Origin: Nipponacmea schrenckii
Taxonomy: Eukaryota; Mollusca; Gastropoda; Lottiidae
Assembly: GCA_030562195.1 (NCBI GenBank)
Contig: JAUJPP010000006.1
Coordinates: forward strand, 868,001-932,000
Length of the DNA: 64,000 nucleotides
Reading direction: 5' to 3'
Both the position numbers and the translations under genes were made by a program. Position 1 is the stretch's first letter, and each line of letters opens with the position of its first letter. The notes under the pieces were generated by a model. It was given only the letters and a program-made list of their open reading frames with translations, did no database searches and was not told the DNA's origin. Positions 9,638 through 19,635 of the stretch are shown here, piece after piece.

Positions 9638-11365
9638 TCATAGTTCAATAAACAAAAATAACAAAATAATAAAACAGGTAAACAACATGAACAATAAATA
9701 GATAAAATTATAATTTATCTTATCTTCCATTTGTCCTTTACCTTTCATTAAAATTCTGATAGAAAATTGTCCATCTTTGTCCACAAAACCATTGTCGATA
9801 TTTTGTAATTCTTTGAGATCAATAAAACTGGGATTACCATACCCTTCACCTGCTTCAAACTCATAAGTTAAGTTGGGTAGCGATTTAGATTCTCCGGCGA
9901 CTTTATTTAAAAGAGTAAAACTATATTCTACTTTTACTTTCTTAATGTCACCTTTCTTATTACCTCTTGTCTCTTGGTCGCTTGTCTCTTGGTCGCTTGT
10001 CTCTTGGTCGCTTGTCTCTTGGTCGCTTGTCTCTTGGTCGCTTGTCTCTTGGTCGCTTGTCTCTTGGTTTTTAGGTAAATAAAGATAAACACCTAGAGTA
10101 TCAACATCATTATTTTCACCATGACATTCATGCTCTACCTCCACAAACCATTTACATTCACTAAAATTAAAATATCTCCTTTGGTATTCCCCAAAATTAC
10201 TAGAAATATTATTTATGTTAAATTCCAGTGTAAAATTTTGTTGTTTTAAATTTTTACATTCACCAACCAATTTCTCTAGTTCATCTCTGACGTCACTTCC
10301 GGGTAGAAACTGCGGGAATTGTAAATCAGGAACGACCAAATCTTTCTGTTTAACTTTCATTTCACCATTTCTATTTCTCTCATTTCTTTCTACAATTTTA
10401 ACAACCGACTCTCCTTCTAGGGTAATCAGAGAATCTTTAATGGCTGATTTTAGTCCAGTGATGGGAATTTCCATTTCTTTTCTTAAAATTTCCAACTTTT
10501 CTCTTTCTTCATCTCTAGTATTGTAGATTTGAGTTTTACTTTGTTCAGCTCGAGATTGGACCAATTTAGAAATGAGCTGTACTTGTTGATCCACCTTGTT
10601 ACACGCCTCATCACAACAAATATCAATCTCACTCAGTTTAGATGTCAGGTGATCTGAAAATGTCTGTAAACGATCGATCTGAGCCTGTAAATTAGTATTT
10701 AAACATTTTAAATCATCTCGTAGCTTGGTTTGGGTATCTTTATTGTCTAAATTCAATATCCGGTGTCCATTGTGAACATCAACATAACATTGTAAACAAA
10801 CACAGGTTTTACATTCCACACAATAGATTTCAATCGGTTTAGATGTATGTACAGGACACGGGTCTACAGGGTTCTGGTTACCATGGTTACTGGGTTCCAA
10901 TATTTCTTCTTTAATTCCATCAACAAAATCAATGATCACGTGATTTTTAGTGGACAGAATTTTGCGATGACTTTTCATACAAATTACACAAATATTTTTT
11001 TTACAATTTGTACATCGATATTTTAGACAAGCTTGACTTTCACAAAGGTCACAGATGCCTACATATACTGCTAGTGCCTCCACCTCATTCATATTAAACA
11101 CGTCATCAGTTTCTGTCTTAGTATCTTCAACGTAATCACTACCACTGACGTCATCACCTTCAGAAAAATCCCGTAATTCCTCGACTCCACCAGAAGGCAG
11201 TTGAATTTGTACACCACAGAGAGGACAAGGAAATTGTCCGTCTTGGAGAGATTTGTTGATGTAATCATGTAAACATTGACAACAATAAACATGTAAACAT
11301 GTCAATATTTTAGGTTGTTTACGATCATGTAAACAAATACTACAAGTTCTATCTAGTTTTTCCAT
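9638..11365 (-). CDS. TRIM-MATH E3 ligase-like protein, copy 2, with hydrophobic C-terminal tail
   Basis: Single-exon 575-residue frame. RING at 8-50 (C8, C11, C23, H25, C28, C31, C47, C50), acidic/Ser linker to about 100, C6H2 B-box1, B-box2 without the ESNRG insertion, coiled coil about 205-335 and MATH-like domain from about 375. Family knowledge suggests a RING ubiquitin ligase whose MATH domain selects substrates, as in TRIM37; the substrate is unknown. Seven QETSD-type units sit in a MATH loop. The ending is unusual: a 2-base deletion at about 9750 replaces the family ending KEVKDKW, and the normal stop TAG is also changed, so translation continues into former 3' UTR for about 30 codons. 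These include a strongly hydrophobic run (FIYLLFMLFTCFIILLFLFI) that could be a membrane tail anchor. ATG has G at -3 and +4. Confidence 0.85.
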   Translation of the reverse strand: MEKLDRTCSICLHDRKQPKILTCLHVYCCQCLHDYINKSLQDGQFPCPLCGVQIQLPSGGVEELRDFSEGDDVSGSDYVEDTKTETDDVFNMNEVEALAVYVGICDLCESQACLKYRCTNCKKNICVICMKSHRKILSTKNHVIIDFVDGIKEEILEPSNHGNQNPVDPCPVHTSKPIEIYCVECKTCVCLQCYVDVHNGHRILNLDNKDTQTKLRDDLKCLNTNLQAQIDRLQTFSDHLTSKLSEIDICCDEACNKVDQQVQLISKLVQSRAEQSKTQIYNTRDEEREKLEILRKEMEIPITGLKSAIKDSLITLEGESVVKIVERNERNRNGEMKVKQKDLVVPDLQFPQFLPGSDVRDELEKLVGECKNLKQQNFTLEFNINNISSNFGEYQRRYFNFSECKWFVEVEHECHGENNDVDTLGVYLYLPKNQETSDQETSDQETSDQETSDQETSDQETSDQETRGNKKGDIKKVKVEYSFTLLNKVAGESKSLPNLTYEFEAGEGYGNPSFIDLKELQNIDNGFVDKDGQFSIRILMKGKGQMEDKINYNFIYLLFMLFTCFIILLFLFIEL

Positions 11366-11479
11366 GACAATTTTAGTTTATAATCAGGAATAATTAATCT
11401 TTTCCACACCTAGCAGTATCCTAACCTGGTTATACAGGTTGATTTTAGTCTATCTTCCAACTTCTATAATCCTATATCT

Positions 11480-11491
11480 ATTTTCACTTTA
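11480..11491 (-). promoter_or_regulatory. Decayed IRF-like site, TRIM copy 2
   Basis: At the same -115 position this copy has minus TAAAGTGAAAAT: one GAAAGT unit is lost and the GAAANNGAAA core has one mismatch. If the site matters, this copy should respond less strongly than the others. Confidence 0.4.
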
Positions 11492-11804
11492 GTCATTGTT
11501 TTATCTCTGAACATCCAAAATACTCCAGTCCTCCTGTTTACTTGCTCTGTTTGAAAGAAAGTTGTGATAAACTCGCGTTAGTAGACTAATTTCTAGAATC
11601 TTCTGTTCTGTTTTTTGGTAAACTCAGAAGGGTATCCAAGCGTTCACAATATTTCATATACTCAGCGTGTGTCCTAGTTTAATTGTCTATTTACAAACCT
11701 TCAATTGACCAAATTATCAGGTATCAAGTTACTTCTTAGAATTCTACTTTTACTTTCTGTTTCTATTAATAAACTAAATACATATCCTGTTTGTTGTATC
11801 CAGT

Positions 11805-12613
11805 TGCAACATCACACAATATCACTATAGTAAATTTAACTGACTAGTAGTACCTTGGTCACTATAATACAATATCACTATAGTAAATTTAACTGACTAG
11901 TAGTACCTTAGTCACTATAACACAATATCACTATAGTAAATTTAACTGACTAGTAGTATCTTGGTCACTATAACACAATATCACTATAGTAAATTTAACT
12001 GACTAGTAGTACCTTGGTCACTATAACACAATATCACTATAGTAAATTTAACTGACTAGTAGTACCTTGGTCACTATAACATAATATCACTATAGTAAAT
12101 TTAACTGACTAGTAGTACCTTGGTCACTATAACACAATATCACTATAGTAAATTTAACTCACTAGTAGTACCTTGGTCACTATAATATAATATCACTATA
12201 GTAAATTTAACTGACTAGTAGTACCTTGGCCACTATAATATAATATCACTATAGTAAATTTAACTGACTAGTAGTACCTTGGTCACTATAATATAATATC
12301 ACTATAGTAAATTTAACTGACTAGTAGTACCTTGGTCACTATAACACAATATCACTATAGTAAATTTAACTCACTAGTAGTACCTTGGTCACTATAATAT
12401 AATATCACTATAGTAAATTTAACTGACTAGTAGTACCTTGGTCACTATAACATAATATCACTATAGTAAATTTAACTGACTAGTAGTACCTTGGTCACTA
12501 TAACATAATATCACTATAGTAAATTTAACTGACTAGTAGTACCTTGGTCACTATAATACAATATCACTATAGTAAATTTAACTGACTAGTAGTACCTTGG
12601 TCACTATAATATA
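11805..12613. repeat. 53-bp satellite, about 15 units
   Basis: Unit: AATATCACTATAGTAAATTT, AACTGACTAGTAGTACCTTG, GTCACTATAAC, with the TA-rich end varying (ATAATA, AACACA, AACATA). Very homogeneous. A single diverged unit stands at 18678-18730 in the homologous flank of TRIM copy 3, which looks like the unamplified ancestral state. It begins about 440 bp upstream of the TRIM copy 2 ATG. Confidence 0.95.
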
Positions 12614-13175
12614 GTTAATAATAAAACTTTAACTGACTGAATCTTAATATCTTAGTTTTATATTATAGTAGAAATATCGCTGTTCTTCCCTGTATATATC
12701 TCTACACTTTGATTATTATCTCGTTATCTTTTACATCAGGTCCAAGGTTCTGTAGTGTCTTGATAGTCGCTATCTTTATGTTGTCCTGTATTTTAACCTT
12801 ACATAATCCTACTTATTGAAGTGGGTTCGACTCCTGAATACTATCGTAGATCACTTGGCTTTACTTTTCATATTAATTCGTTTTATAGTTGGGTCTTCGT
12901 TTTATAGAGTCTTAGGTCTTAGGTCTTCGTATTTGACCATAAGGCAATAAGCCTCTAGTTCACTTACATAAAATAGAGTAAAAGTATAATATTGAAAGTT
13001 TGTAAATCATGAACAAGGTAATGTTCTATAGGATAAACATTTATATACAATAAAAATATAACTTAAACATTCATCATTATTGTAGTCAGAACTGTAATAG
13101 TCTAAGGGAGACAATCATGTTTTATTACTTTATGTTTTTTGTAATTAGCTCCCTTAATAATAGGTGGCACTACAC
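12614..13175. other. Distal upstream flank of TRIM copy 2 and intergenic
   Basis: 12690-12850 resembles the other TRIM upstream flanks (GATAGTCGCTATCTTTATGT, GGGTTCGACTCCTGAATACT). The remainder to 13175 holds no recognised feature. Confidence 0.5.
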
Positions 13176-13603
13176 GGACTCGGTCCAGTAATTCATTTGC
13201 CATCTGTTTCAATGTTAAATCACGAAATTCAACCTTCAATAACTATTCCAGTAATCTCGTTGAAAACTTTCCAATAGTCACATGAAAGCCAAAATTCAAT
13301 ATAGCATGACCATGAAAAGTTTGAACTAGTCAAAATGAAAATAAACCACTACATTTTATCAACATCCGCTTGACTGTCACTCCACACAAAACCACTATTT
13401 TTAGAAATAACCTTCCGCCAATTAATTTTCTCATCATCTCAGAATTTCTCAAAGAGAATGCAATTTTGGACATCAAATTACAAAATTAAGTAAAACATTG
13501 ACATGCAAAAAAAAACCCAAAAGGAAGGGAGAAAGAGGAGTTCTAAAAATAAAACTTCGTACACAATCATTAGCATAAATTGTTTTACTAGACTGCTGAG
13601 TCC
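13176..13603. mobile_element. MITE-like element with GGACT-type inverted ends, copy A
   Basis: Begins GGACTCGGTCCAGTAATTCA and ends ...CTAGACTGCTGAGTCC. The whole length is similar to 50561-51030, where the ends pair better (GGACTTAGTCCGCTAA against TTAGTGGTCCGAGTCC). No coding capacity. Target duplication not resolved. Confidence 0.65.
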
Positions 13604-13885
13604 TTAATATTGCAGAAAATTTATTATGCTACTCCACACAATACATAATGTAATGATGGCTGAATAATGAAACGAATGAACAATCATCGTCTTATGTCCA
13701 TTGATGTGTGTATATCACTAGGTAGATTTTGTACAATTCACTGGTTATTTAAAACGAAATAGCTGATAAAATTTATTATCAGTTTGATAGTCACAGTAAT
13801 ATAAGGGAATAGAATTACGTCTAAGATCGCCTAGAATCAAGATATCATCTTATCTTCAGGAAATAAGGTTTCAATTGTAAATAGA
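13604..13885. other. Short intergenic stretch
   Basis: AT-rich, no gene or repeat recognised. Confidence 0.3.
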
Positions 13886-14605
13886 GCTGATTCAACTAAA
13901 GATAAACTGCGGGATATATCTTTGTAACAATATAAGATAGCTTGCCAAGCAAGGTAATATACGCCCATTGGCAGCATTGAATTTGAATAATAGATTGGGA
14001 AATAACCCCAAAAAAGCATTAAAAATTTTGGTCGTACGAAGTTTCATCAAAATCCTCTGCACCCACAATACCATTTTGATGAAATTTTACTAAGTCAAGG
14101 GTAATAACTTAAAAACTGTTTATGGAAAATCGTCAAATTCAAAATTGACCACCATCTTATATATTCCAAGTTTCATCAAAATTTGTTAAATATTGTAGCT
14201 TCTATTGCACCCACAAAAAAATGTTTGACACAATTTTACTAAGTCAAGGGTAATAAATCAAAACTGTTCATTTTAAAATCGTCAAATTTGAACTTGATCG
14301 ACGCCTTATCAATCCCAACGCAGTTTCATTCAAATCCATTGAAAATTGGAGCATCTATAGTGTCTACAACAAATATACAGACAGGGGCAATAACTCTAAA
14401 ACTGTTCATTGAAAAACCTTCAAAATCGAACTTGACCACCGTCTTATTAATTCCAATGTTCATATCAAGTTTCATGAAAATCCATGGAGAATTGTAGCTC
14501 CTATTGTGTCTACAACAATAATGACGGATCGACGGACCGACAGACCGACGGACAGGGGCGATGAAAATATACGCCCACATGTGGGCGAATGAAAATAGGA
14601 TCTTC
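13886..14605. mobile_element. Dispersed element with about 140-bp internal repeats and terminal palindrome
   Basis: Starts with AAACTGCGGGATATATCTTT and an ATACGCCCATTGGCAGC motif. It contains three diverged units (from about 14095, 14236, 14382) built on 'AAGGGTAATAACTCAAAACTG ... TTTCATCAAAATCC ... TGTCTACAACAA', then a GACGGACCGACAG tract and the palindrome ATACGCCCACATGTGGGCG. The same organisation occurs at 41912-42640 and 51605-52470. It resembles bivalve pearl / Helentron-type non-autonomous elements, but the class is not proven. Confidence 0.6.
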
Positions 14606-14865
14606 TGGCAGGATGTAACAGTAAGTAACGTCATTATTTAAACTAAAAACGTCTTGAGACGTAGCCATACCATTTCTACGTATCGAAGCGCTTTTTATTT
14701 GATGATTCTTTTTCCAACGCAAATTATAACTGATAGCCGTTGGTATATTAAGAAGGCTACGGGTTATAAGACCATCCTAGAAAGTAATTCTGGAATTATG
14801 TAGAGCAGCAGGAATAACTATTTATAAAACCAACCATTCTCTCGGAGTTCCTACTGCTATAACGC
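14606..14865. other. Intergenic, no gene seen
   Basis: No supported open frame or repeat. Confidence 0.3.
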
Positions 14866-15838
14866 TATTCAATTCTGATGTGTGAACAGTTAATAATGGA
14901 GTGTACAGGTCATCGTATGGTTGAGGTAAAGTATATGTTTCTTAAATATTTATTTACTGTAACCAGCTCGTCATATCTTTGCTCGGTACGGAGTCATGCT
15001 ATACTTAATAAAGGCCACCAAAGACAATTAAAAGCGATATCAAATCATCTTCATGTGATTACAAGAGCTCTGATTGGCTGTATTTTCTGGTGTTCAATCC
15101 AATCAAATCACTGTATACCATGATACATGAAAGGTAGCTAAACATTGTAAAATAAAGTAGCTCTTGTTGTTTGGTTTAATTTGGTCCATGTGTATATAAA
15201 GGGAAATAACTATATTTATTAGCATCCAGACAACAGATAAACTTTTACATAATACTTTATAATAGGATATAAACATTCAGCTCTCTACACTTGATCTATA
15301 TAAATATTACGATTTCAATAACAAGATCTGCAGTCAGTCCTTATAGTTACGTCTATTGGTCTATCTTTTTTGATGAAATACTCCTACATTTACAATTTGT
15401 AATTGTAGAAATATCCGAAACCATTGTGTTTTCCATTCAACCGGTATCTGTCAATCAAGTACACCATCCCGCCCCTAACAATATACACCTAATGTTGATA
15501 ATTAAATATTTTAGTGTTTATTGTGTAATAACTGTATCGGGATCTTATGAAGAAAAACCATGGGTATTCTACAAAGGGTACTGACTACTGAGCTTGCCCT
15601 ATGGTTGAGTTTGTAAGGATATCCATTTCCTTATCCCCCCAAATTACTTTTTCGACTTCACATTGTCTCTGTATCCAATAAAAATCAAAAACACCCACAA
15701 AATAAACGAGGTAGACTCAAGAAAGAGTTAGATTTGATTCCAGTTAAAATTTATTATTCATTCTTTATAACTGGTGAATACCAAATTACAATCTGTTTTC
15801 TATCGGAACTAATTCATTGATCAGAATTAAATCAACAA
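14866..15838 (+). repeat. Module head and leader, complete copy
   Basis: Most complete head: GATGTGTGAACAGTTAATAA, GGTCATCGTATGGTTGAGG, GAGCTCTGATTGGCTGTATT, then the TATA-like TGTGTATATAAAGGG at 15189-15203 and a 97-codon open frame at 15291-15584, then the leader to the satellite. Parts recur at 21491, 27201, 42640, 54190 and 61070. Confidence 0.75.
15291..15584 (+). CDS. 97-codon open frame in module head (doubtful)
   Basis: Starts MIYINITISITRSAVSPYSY and ends KPWVFYKGY. Equivalent frames are open at 28021-28314 and 44157-44450, open but lacking the first codons at 61269-61496, and broken at 8035-8220. No domain is recognised. Differences between copies are largely amino-acid changing (for example LHLQFV/QHFQFI, HHPAP/QNPAP), as expected for drift in young duplicates rather than selection. 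A TATA-like box lies about 100 bp upstream. I include it because the frame survives in several copies, but non-coding is more likely. Confidence 0.2.
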   Translation: MIYINITISITRSAVSPYSYVYWSIFFDEILLHLQFVIVEISETIVFSIQPVSVNQVHHPAPNNIHLMLIIKYFSVYCVITVSGSYEEKPWVFYKGY

Positions 15839-16112
15839 TAAAAATATCTACCACCAATTAAAATTAACATAACAATTACAAATATCTAAATGTGGTTATT
15901 ATTAAAGTGATTATATATATTATACCAAGTTAACAGAATTAACATAATAACAAAAATATCTACCACCAATTAAAATTAACATAACAATTACAAATATCTA
16001 AATATGGTTATTATTAAAGTGATTATATATATTATACCAAGTTAACAGAATTAACACAATAACAAAAATATCTACCACCAATTAAAATTAACATAACAAT
16101 TACAAATATCTA
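15839..16112. repeat. 112-bp satellite, about 2.4 monomers
   Basis: Same monomer as elsewhere, cut off within ACAAATATCTAA and followed by ATGACTGCTTACCGATCAAG, a right border shared with 62010. Confidence 0.9.
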
Positions 16113-16725
16113 ATGACTGCTTACCGATCAAGAGCGAAATGAATGTGGACTTTATTTAACGTGAAGTTATTTGAATTAACTGTTCTGTTTTAATATAAGG
16201 AGCTACAACTATTTCACAGGAGATATAGAAAGTTAAAACTGATTTCAATTAATTTATTATATTATAAAAAAGGAAATTCAAATATATTCATTTCCTGTAG
16301 CTGGAGATAATAAATGATAAACCAAAAAACTCGAGTAACTGTTGAATATAATTAAAAGTTTTAAAAAATCATAAATATATGTCCATCTCTATACGGACTG
16401 GATAAACGAAAATCAAAATAATAATGGACTAATGGAAAATTTGTCGGCCCTCCCTTGGACTGGATACTCGAAAATGAAAACTGCACTAATGGAAATTCGT
16501 CTGCATTCCCGTGGTAATTAGCTATAAATTGGGGACTCGTGAGACAAACTTTCAATTATTTTACAATATAATTATATATACGTGTTAGCCGTCCAATTAT
16601 CCAATATATATATCAATAAATGAAAATAAGGAAACCCATCTTTAAATCATAGTTCAATAAACAAAAATAATAAAATAGGTAAACAACATGAACAATAAAT
16701 AGAATAAAATTATAATTTAACTTAT
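16113..16725 (-). other. 3' flank of TRIM copy 3
   Basis: Shared with 31937-32628, 46815-47429 and 62011-62630. A minus-strand AATAAA at 16253-16258, about 470 bp beyond the stop, is a candidate polyadenylation signal, also conserved in the TRIM copy 4 flank (32157-32162). No coding potential. Confidence 0.5.
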
Positions 16726-18279
16726 CTACCATTTGTCCTTTACCTCTTTTATTAAAATTCTGATAGAAAATTGTCCATCTTTGTCCACAAAACCATTGTC
16801 GATATTTTGTAATTCTTTGAGATCAATAAAACTGTGATAACCATACCCTTTACCTGCCTCAAACTCATAAGTGTTTAGAGGTTCCGATTTAGATTCTCCG
16901 GCGACTTTATTTAGAAGAGTAAAACTATATTCTACTTTTACTTTCTTATTGTCACCTTTCTTATTATATCTTGTCTCTTGGTACTTAGATAAACTCAGAT
17001 AAACACCTATAGTTTCAATATATATTTTTTTACGGCATACCGACACACACCACTCACTTTCACCAAAATTAAAATATCTCTCTTGATATACATCAACCAT
17101 ACAAGAAATATTATTTACGTTAAAGTCCAGTGTAAAATTTTGTTGTTTTAAATTTTTACGTTCACCAACCAATTTCTCTAGTTCATCTCTCACGTCACTT
17201 CTAGGAAGAAAACCCGGGAGTTGTAAATCAGGAACGACCAAATCTTTCTGTTTAACTTTCATTTCATCATTTCTATTTCTCTCATTTCTTTCTACAATTT
17301 TAACAACCGACTCTCCTTCTAGGGTAATCAGAGAATCTTTAATGGTAGATTTTAGTTCAGTGATGGAAATTTCCATTTCTTTTCTTAATATTTCCAACTT
17401 TTCTCTTTCTTCATCTCTAGTATTGTTGATTTGAGTTTTAATTTGTTCAGCTCGAGATTGGACCAATTTAGAAATGAGCTGGACTTGTTGATCCACCTTG
17501 TTACACGCCTCATCACAACAATTATCAATCTCACTCAGTTTAGATGTCAGGTGATCTGAAAATGTCTGTAAACGATCGATCTGATCCTGTAAATTAGTAT
17601 TTAAACATTTTAAATCATCTCGTAGCTTGGTTTGGGTATCTTTATTGTCTAAATTCAATATCCGGTGTCCATTGTGAACACCTCTATTACTCTCATCAAC
17701 ATAACATTGTAAACAAACACAGGTTATACATTCCACACAATGTATTTCAATCGGTTTAGATGTATGAACAGGACACAGGTCTACAGGGTTCTGGTTACCT
17801 TGGTTACTGGGTTCCAATATGTCGTCTTCTTCTATTCCTTCAACAAAATCAATGATCACGTGATTTTTTGTGACAGAAATCTTGCTGTGAATTTTCTTAC
17901 AACCTTCACAAATATTTTGCTTACAATTTTTACATCGATGTTTTACACTAGTTTGACTTTCACATACGTCACAAAGAACAGCTGGAGGGGTTGCTACGTC
18001 ATTTCTATTAGACACGTCATCAGTTTCTCTACTAGTATCTACTACGTCACCACTACCACTGACGTCATCACCTTCAGAATAATCCTGGAATTCCTCGACT
18101 CCACCAGAAGGAAGTTGAATTTGTACACGACAGAGAGGACACGGAAATTGTCCGTCTTGGAGAGATTTGTTGACGTAATCATGTAAACATTGACAACAAT
18201 AAACATGTAAACATGTCAATATTTTAGGTTGTTTACGATCATGTAAACAAATACTACAAGTTCTATCTAGTTTTTCCAT
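16726..18279 (-). CDS. TRIM-MATH E3 ligase-like protein, copy 3
   Basis: Intact 517-residue single exon. RING 8-50 as in copy 2. Its B-box1 is the most divergent of the set: after VLCDVC the stretch reads ESQTSVKHRCKNCKQNICEG. B-box2 carries the ESNRG insertion between its last cysteine and the histidine pair. Coiled coil about 215-340, then the MATH-like domain ending in KEVKDKW. Only one QETRY unit is present where copies 2 and 4 have seven and eight, so the MATH loop is shortest here among intact genes. Expected role as for the family: homodimeric RING ubiquitin ligase, target unknown. The IRF-like site is intact at -115. Confidence 0.9.
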   Translation of the reverse strand: MEKLDRTCSICLHDRKQPKILTCLHVYCCQCLHDYVNKSLQDGQFPCPLCRVQIQLPSGGVEEFQDYSEGDDVSGSGDVVDTSRETDDVSNRNDVATPPAVLCDVCESQTSVKHRCKNCKQNICEGCKKIHSKISVTKNHVIIDFVEGIEEDDILEPSNQGNQNPVDLCPVHTSKPIEIHCVECITCVCLQCYVDESNRGVHNGHRILNLDNKDTQTKLRDDLKCLNTNLQDQIDRLQTFSDHLTSKLSEIDNCCDEACNKVDQQVQLISKLVQSRAEQIKTQINNTRDEEREKLEILRKEMEISITELKSTIKDSLITLEGESVVKIVERNERNRNDEMKVKQKDLVVPDLQLPGFLPRSDVRDELEKLVGERKNLKQQNFTLDFNVNNISCMVDVYQERYFNFGESEWCVSVCRKKIYIETIGVYLSLSKYQETRYNKKGDNKKVKVEYSFTLLNKVAGESKSEPLNTYEFEAGKGYGYHSFIDLKELQNIDNGFVDKDGQFSIRILIKEVKDKW

Positions 18280-18393
18280 GACAAATTTAGTTTATAATCA
18301 GGAATAATTAATCTTTTCCACACCTAGCAGTATCCTAACCTGGTTATACAGGTTGATTTTAGTCCATCTTCCAACTTCTATAATCCTATATCT

Positions 18394-18411
18394 ACTTTCA
18401 CTTTCACTTTT
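18394..18411 (-). promoter_or_regulatory. IRF/ISRE-like site, TRIM copy 3
   Basis: Minus AAAAGTGAAAGTGAAAGT, 115 bp upstream of the ATG, identical to copies 1, 4 and 6. Confidence 0.5.
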
Positions 18412-19189
18412 AGTAGCGAACAAGGTTTTTTTAAGTCTGTAGTTTGAAATTAGATAACTCATTATTTCCCATTGAGAGCTACACTATCGTCCTATTCAAC
18501 TTGGTCTAAATGTTAAGATTTTAATCCAAGATAAATCATATTTAATTATGGTTAATAATAATTCGACAGTATCCTAGATGTGTGTCGGACAAGAAATATA
18601 GTTTTACTTCCTCCTTCACTGAATAATATTTCTACTGATAATTATAATTTATAGCACAAATAACTAAATATATTATAGAATATCACTATAGTAAATTGAA
18701 CTCAATAGTAATTCACCAGCCACTATAATAAAACTGATGATATTAATTTTACCAACAGTATCTAGTTGTGAGTTTGGAAATCACTTCCCTCCCGACTTCA
18801 CTTCATTGAATAATATCTTCACTAAAGACTAGTCTAGCTAATCATTTTACCGCGAGGCCAACCAGTCTTTTGATAGTCACGAACGTTTTATCCAATTTCT
18901 ACCGACAAAAAATTATTTCTATAGACTGATTTAACTATGCTTCCTCTAAAAGACAAAAATATTACTGAATATGATCTAAGCATTGCCCAGACCTGTTTCC
19001 TAGAATCCTACTTTTACTTTCAGAATACATATTCTATGTACGTCTGTGTTTGTCTTTTATATCGATTCGTAACCATGGCACCTTAACGTCTAGCAGACGA
19101 CAATCCCACTAGATGCAGTTTAAGCTATTTCATTGTCCATGCACCCGACAATCCATTCTGATTTCCAACCGTACATGATGACACAGCAT
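18412..19189. other. Upstream flank of TRIM copy 3 and intergenic
   Basis: 18412-18630 matches other TRIM flanks. It contains a solitary 53-bp unit at 18678-18730 and a weak IRF-like stretch at 19005-19021. No gene. Confidence 0.5.
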
Positions 19190-19635
19190 GTTGATTTTCA
19201 ATAGGGATCACCCTTGGGTTAAAACAAACATTCACACCAAGTTTCGTCAAATCCATCTAAAAATCAACTCTCTATTATGTCCACAAAGAATTCGAGAACA
19301 AAGGCAGACGCGTTTTCAAAAACAAGGGCAATAACTCATAATAATTTTATTTGATTGGTTTGATTTTTAATAGGGTTCACCCTTTGGTTAAAACAAGGTT
19401 TCATCAAAGGTCATTAATAAATTAGCTCTCCACAATAAATGAAACATTTTTTCAAGAAAAAGGACAATAAATCATAGTAAGTATTTTTCGATTGGTCTGA
19501 TCTTAATTAAGTTCATCTTAGAGCGATTACTAACACTCATATTAATTTTCATCAAAATCCATCTAGAAACCAGCTCGCCGTCTTGTCCACACCAATTGTG
19601 TACTGTTACTGCATATGATATAACCATTGCCCATA
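19190..19635. repeat. Diverged internal repeats of the terminal-palindrome element family
   Basis: Repeated phrases AACAAGGGCAATAACTCATA, TTTTCAATAGGGTTCACCC and AGTTTCATCAAAATCCATC recur about every 110-140 bp, as in 51760-52370. No terminal palindrome seen here, so this copy is truncated, possibly by the adjacent large palindrome. Confidence 0.55.

Noticed and set aside
9873..10082. Plus-strand frames of repeated SLVSW opposite the QETSD tract (also 32780-33092)
   Set aside because: Antisense of the coding minisatellite in the TRIM genes; open only because the 15-bp unit lacks stops.
12826..12842. tRNA or tRNA-derived SINE from GGTTCGACTCC (also 49428)
   Set aside because: Matches a B box, but no A box or cloverleaf upstream, and the stretch is ordinary TRIM flank.
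17740..18186. 148-codon plus frame opposite TRIM copy 3
   Set aside because: Antisense shadow; the equivalent frame is not conserved opposite other copies.
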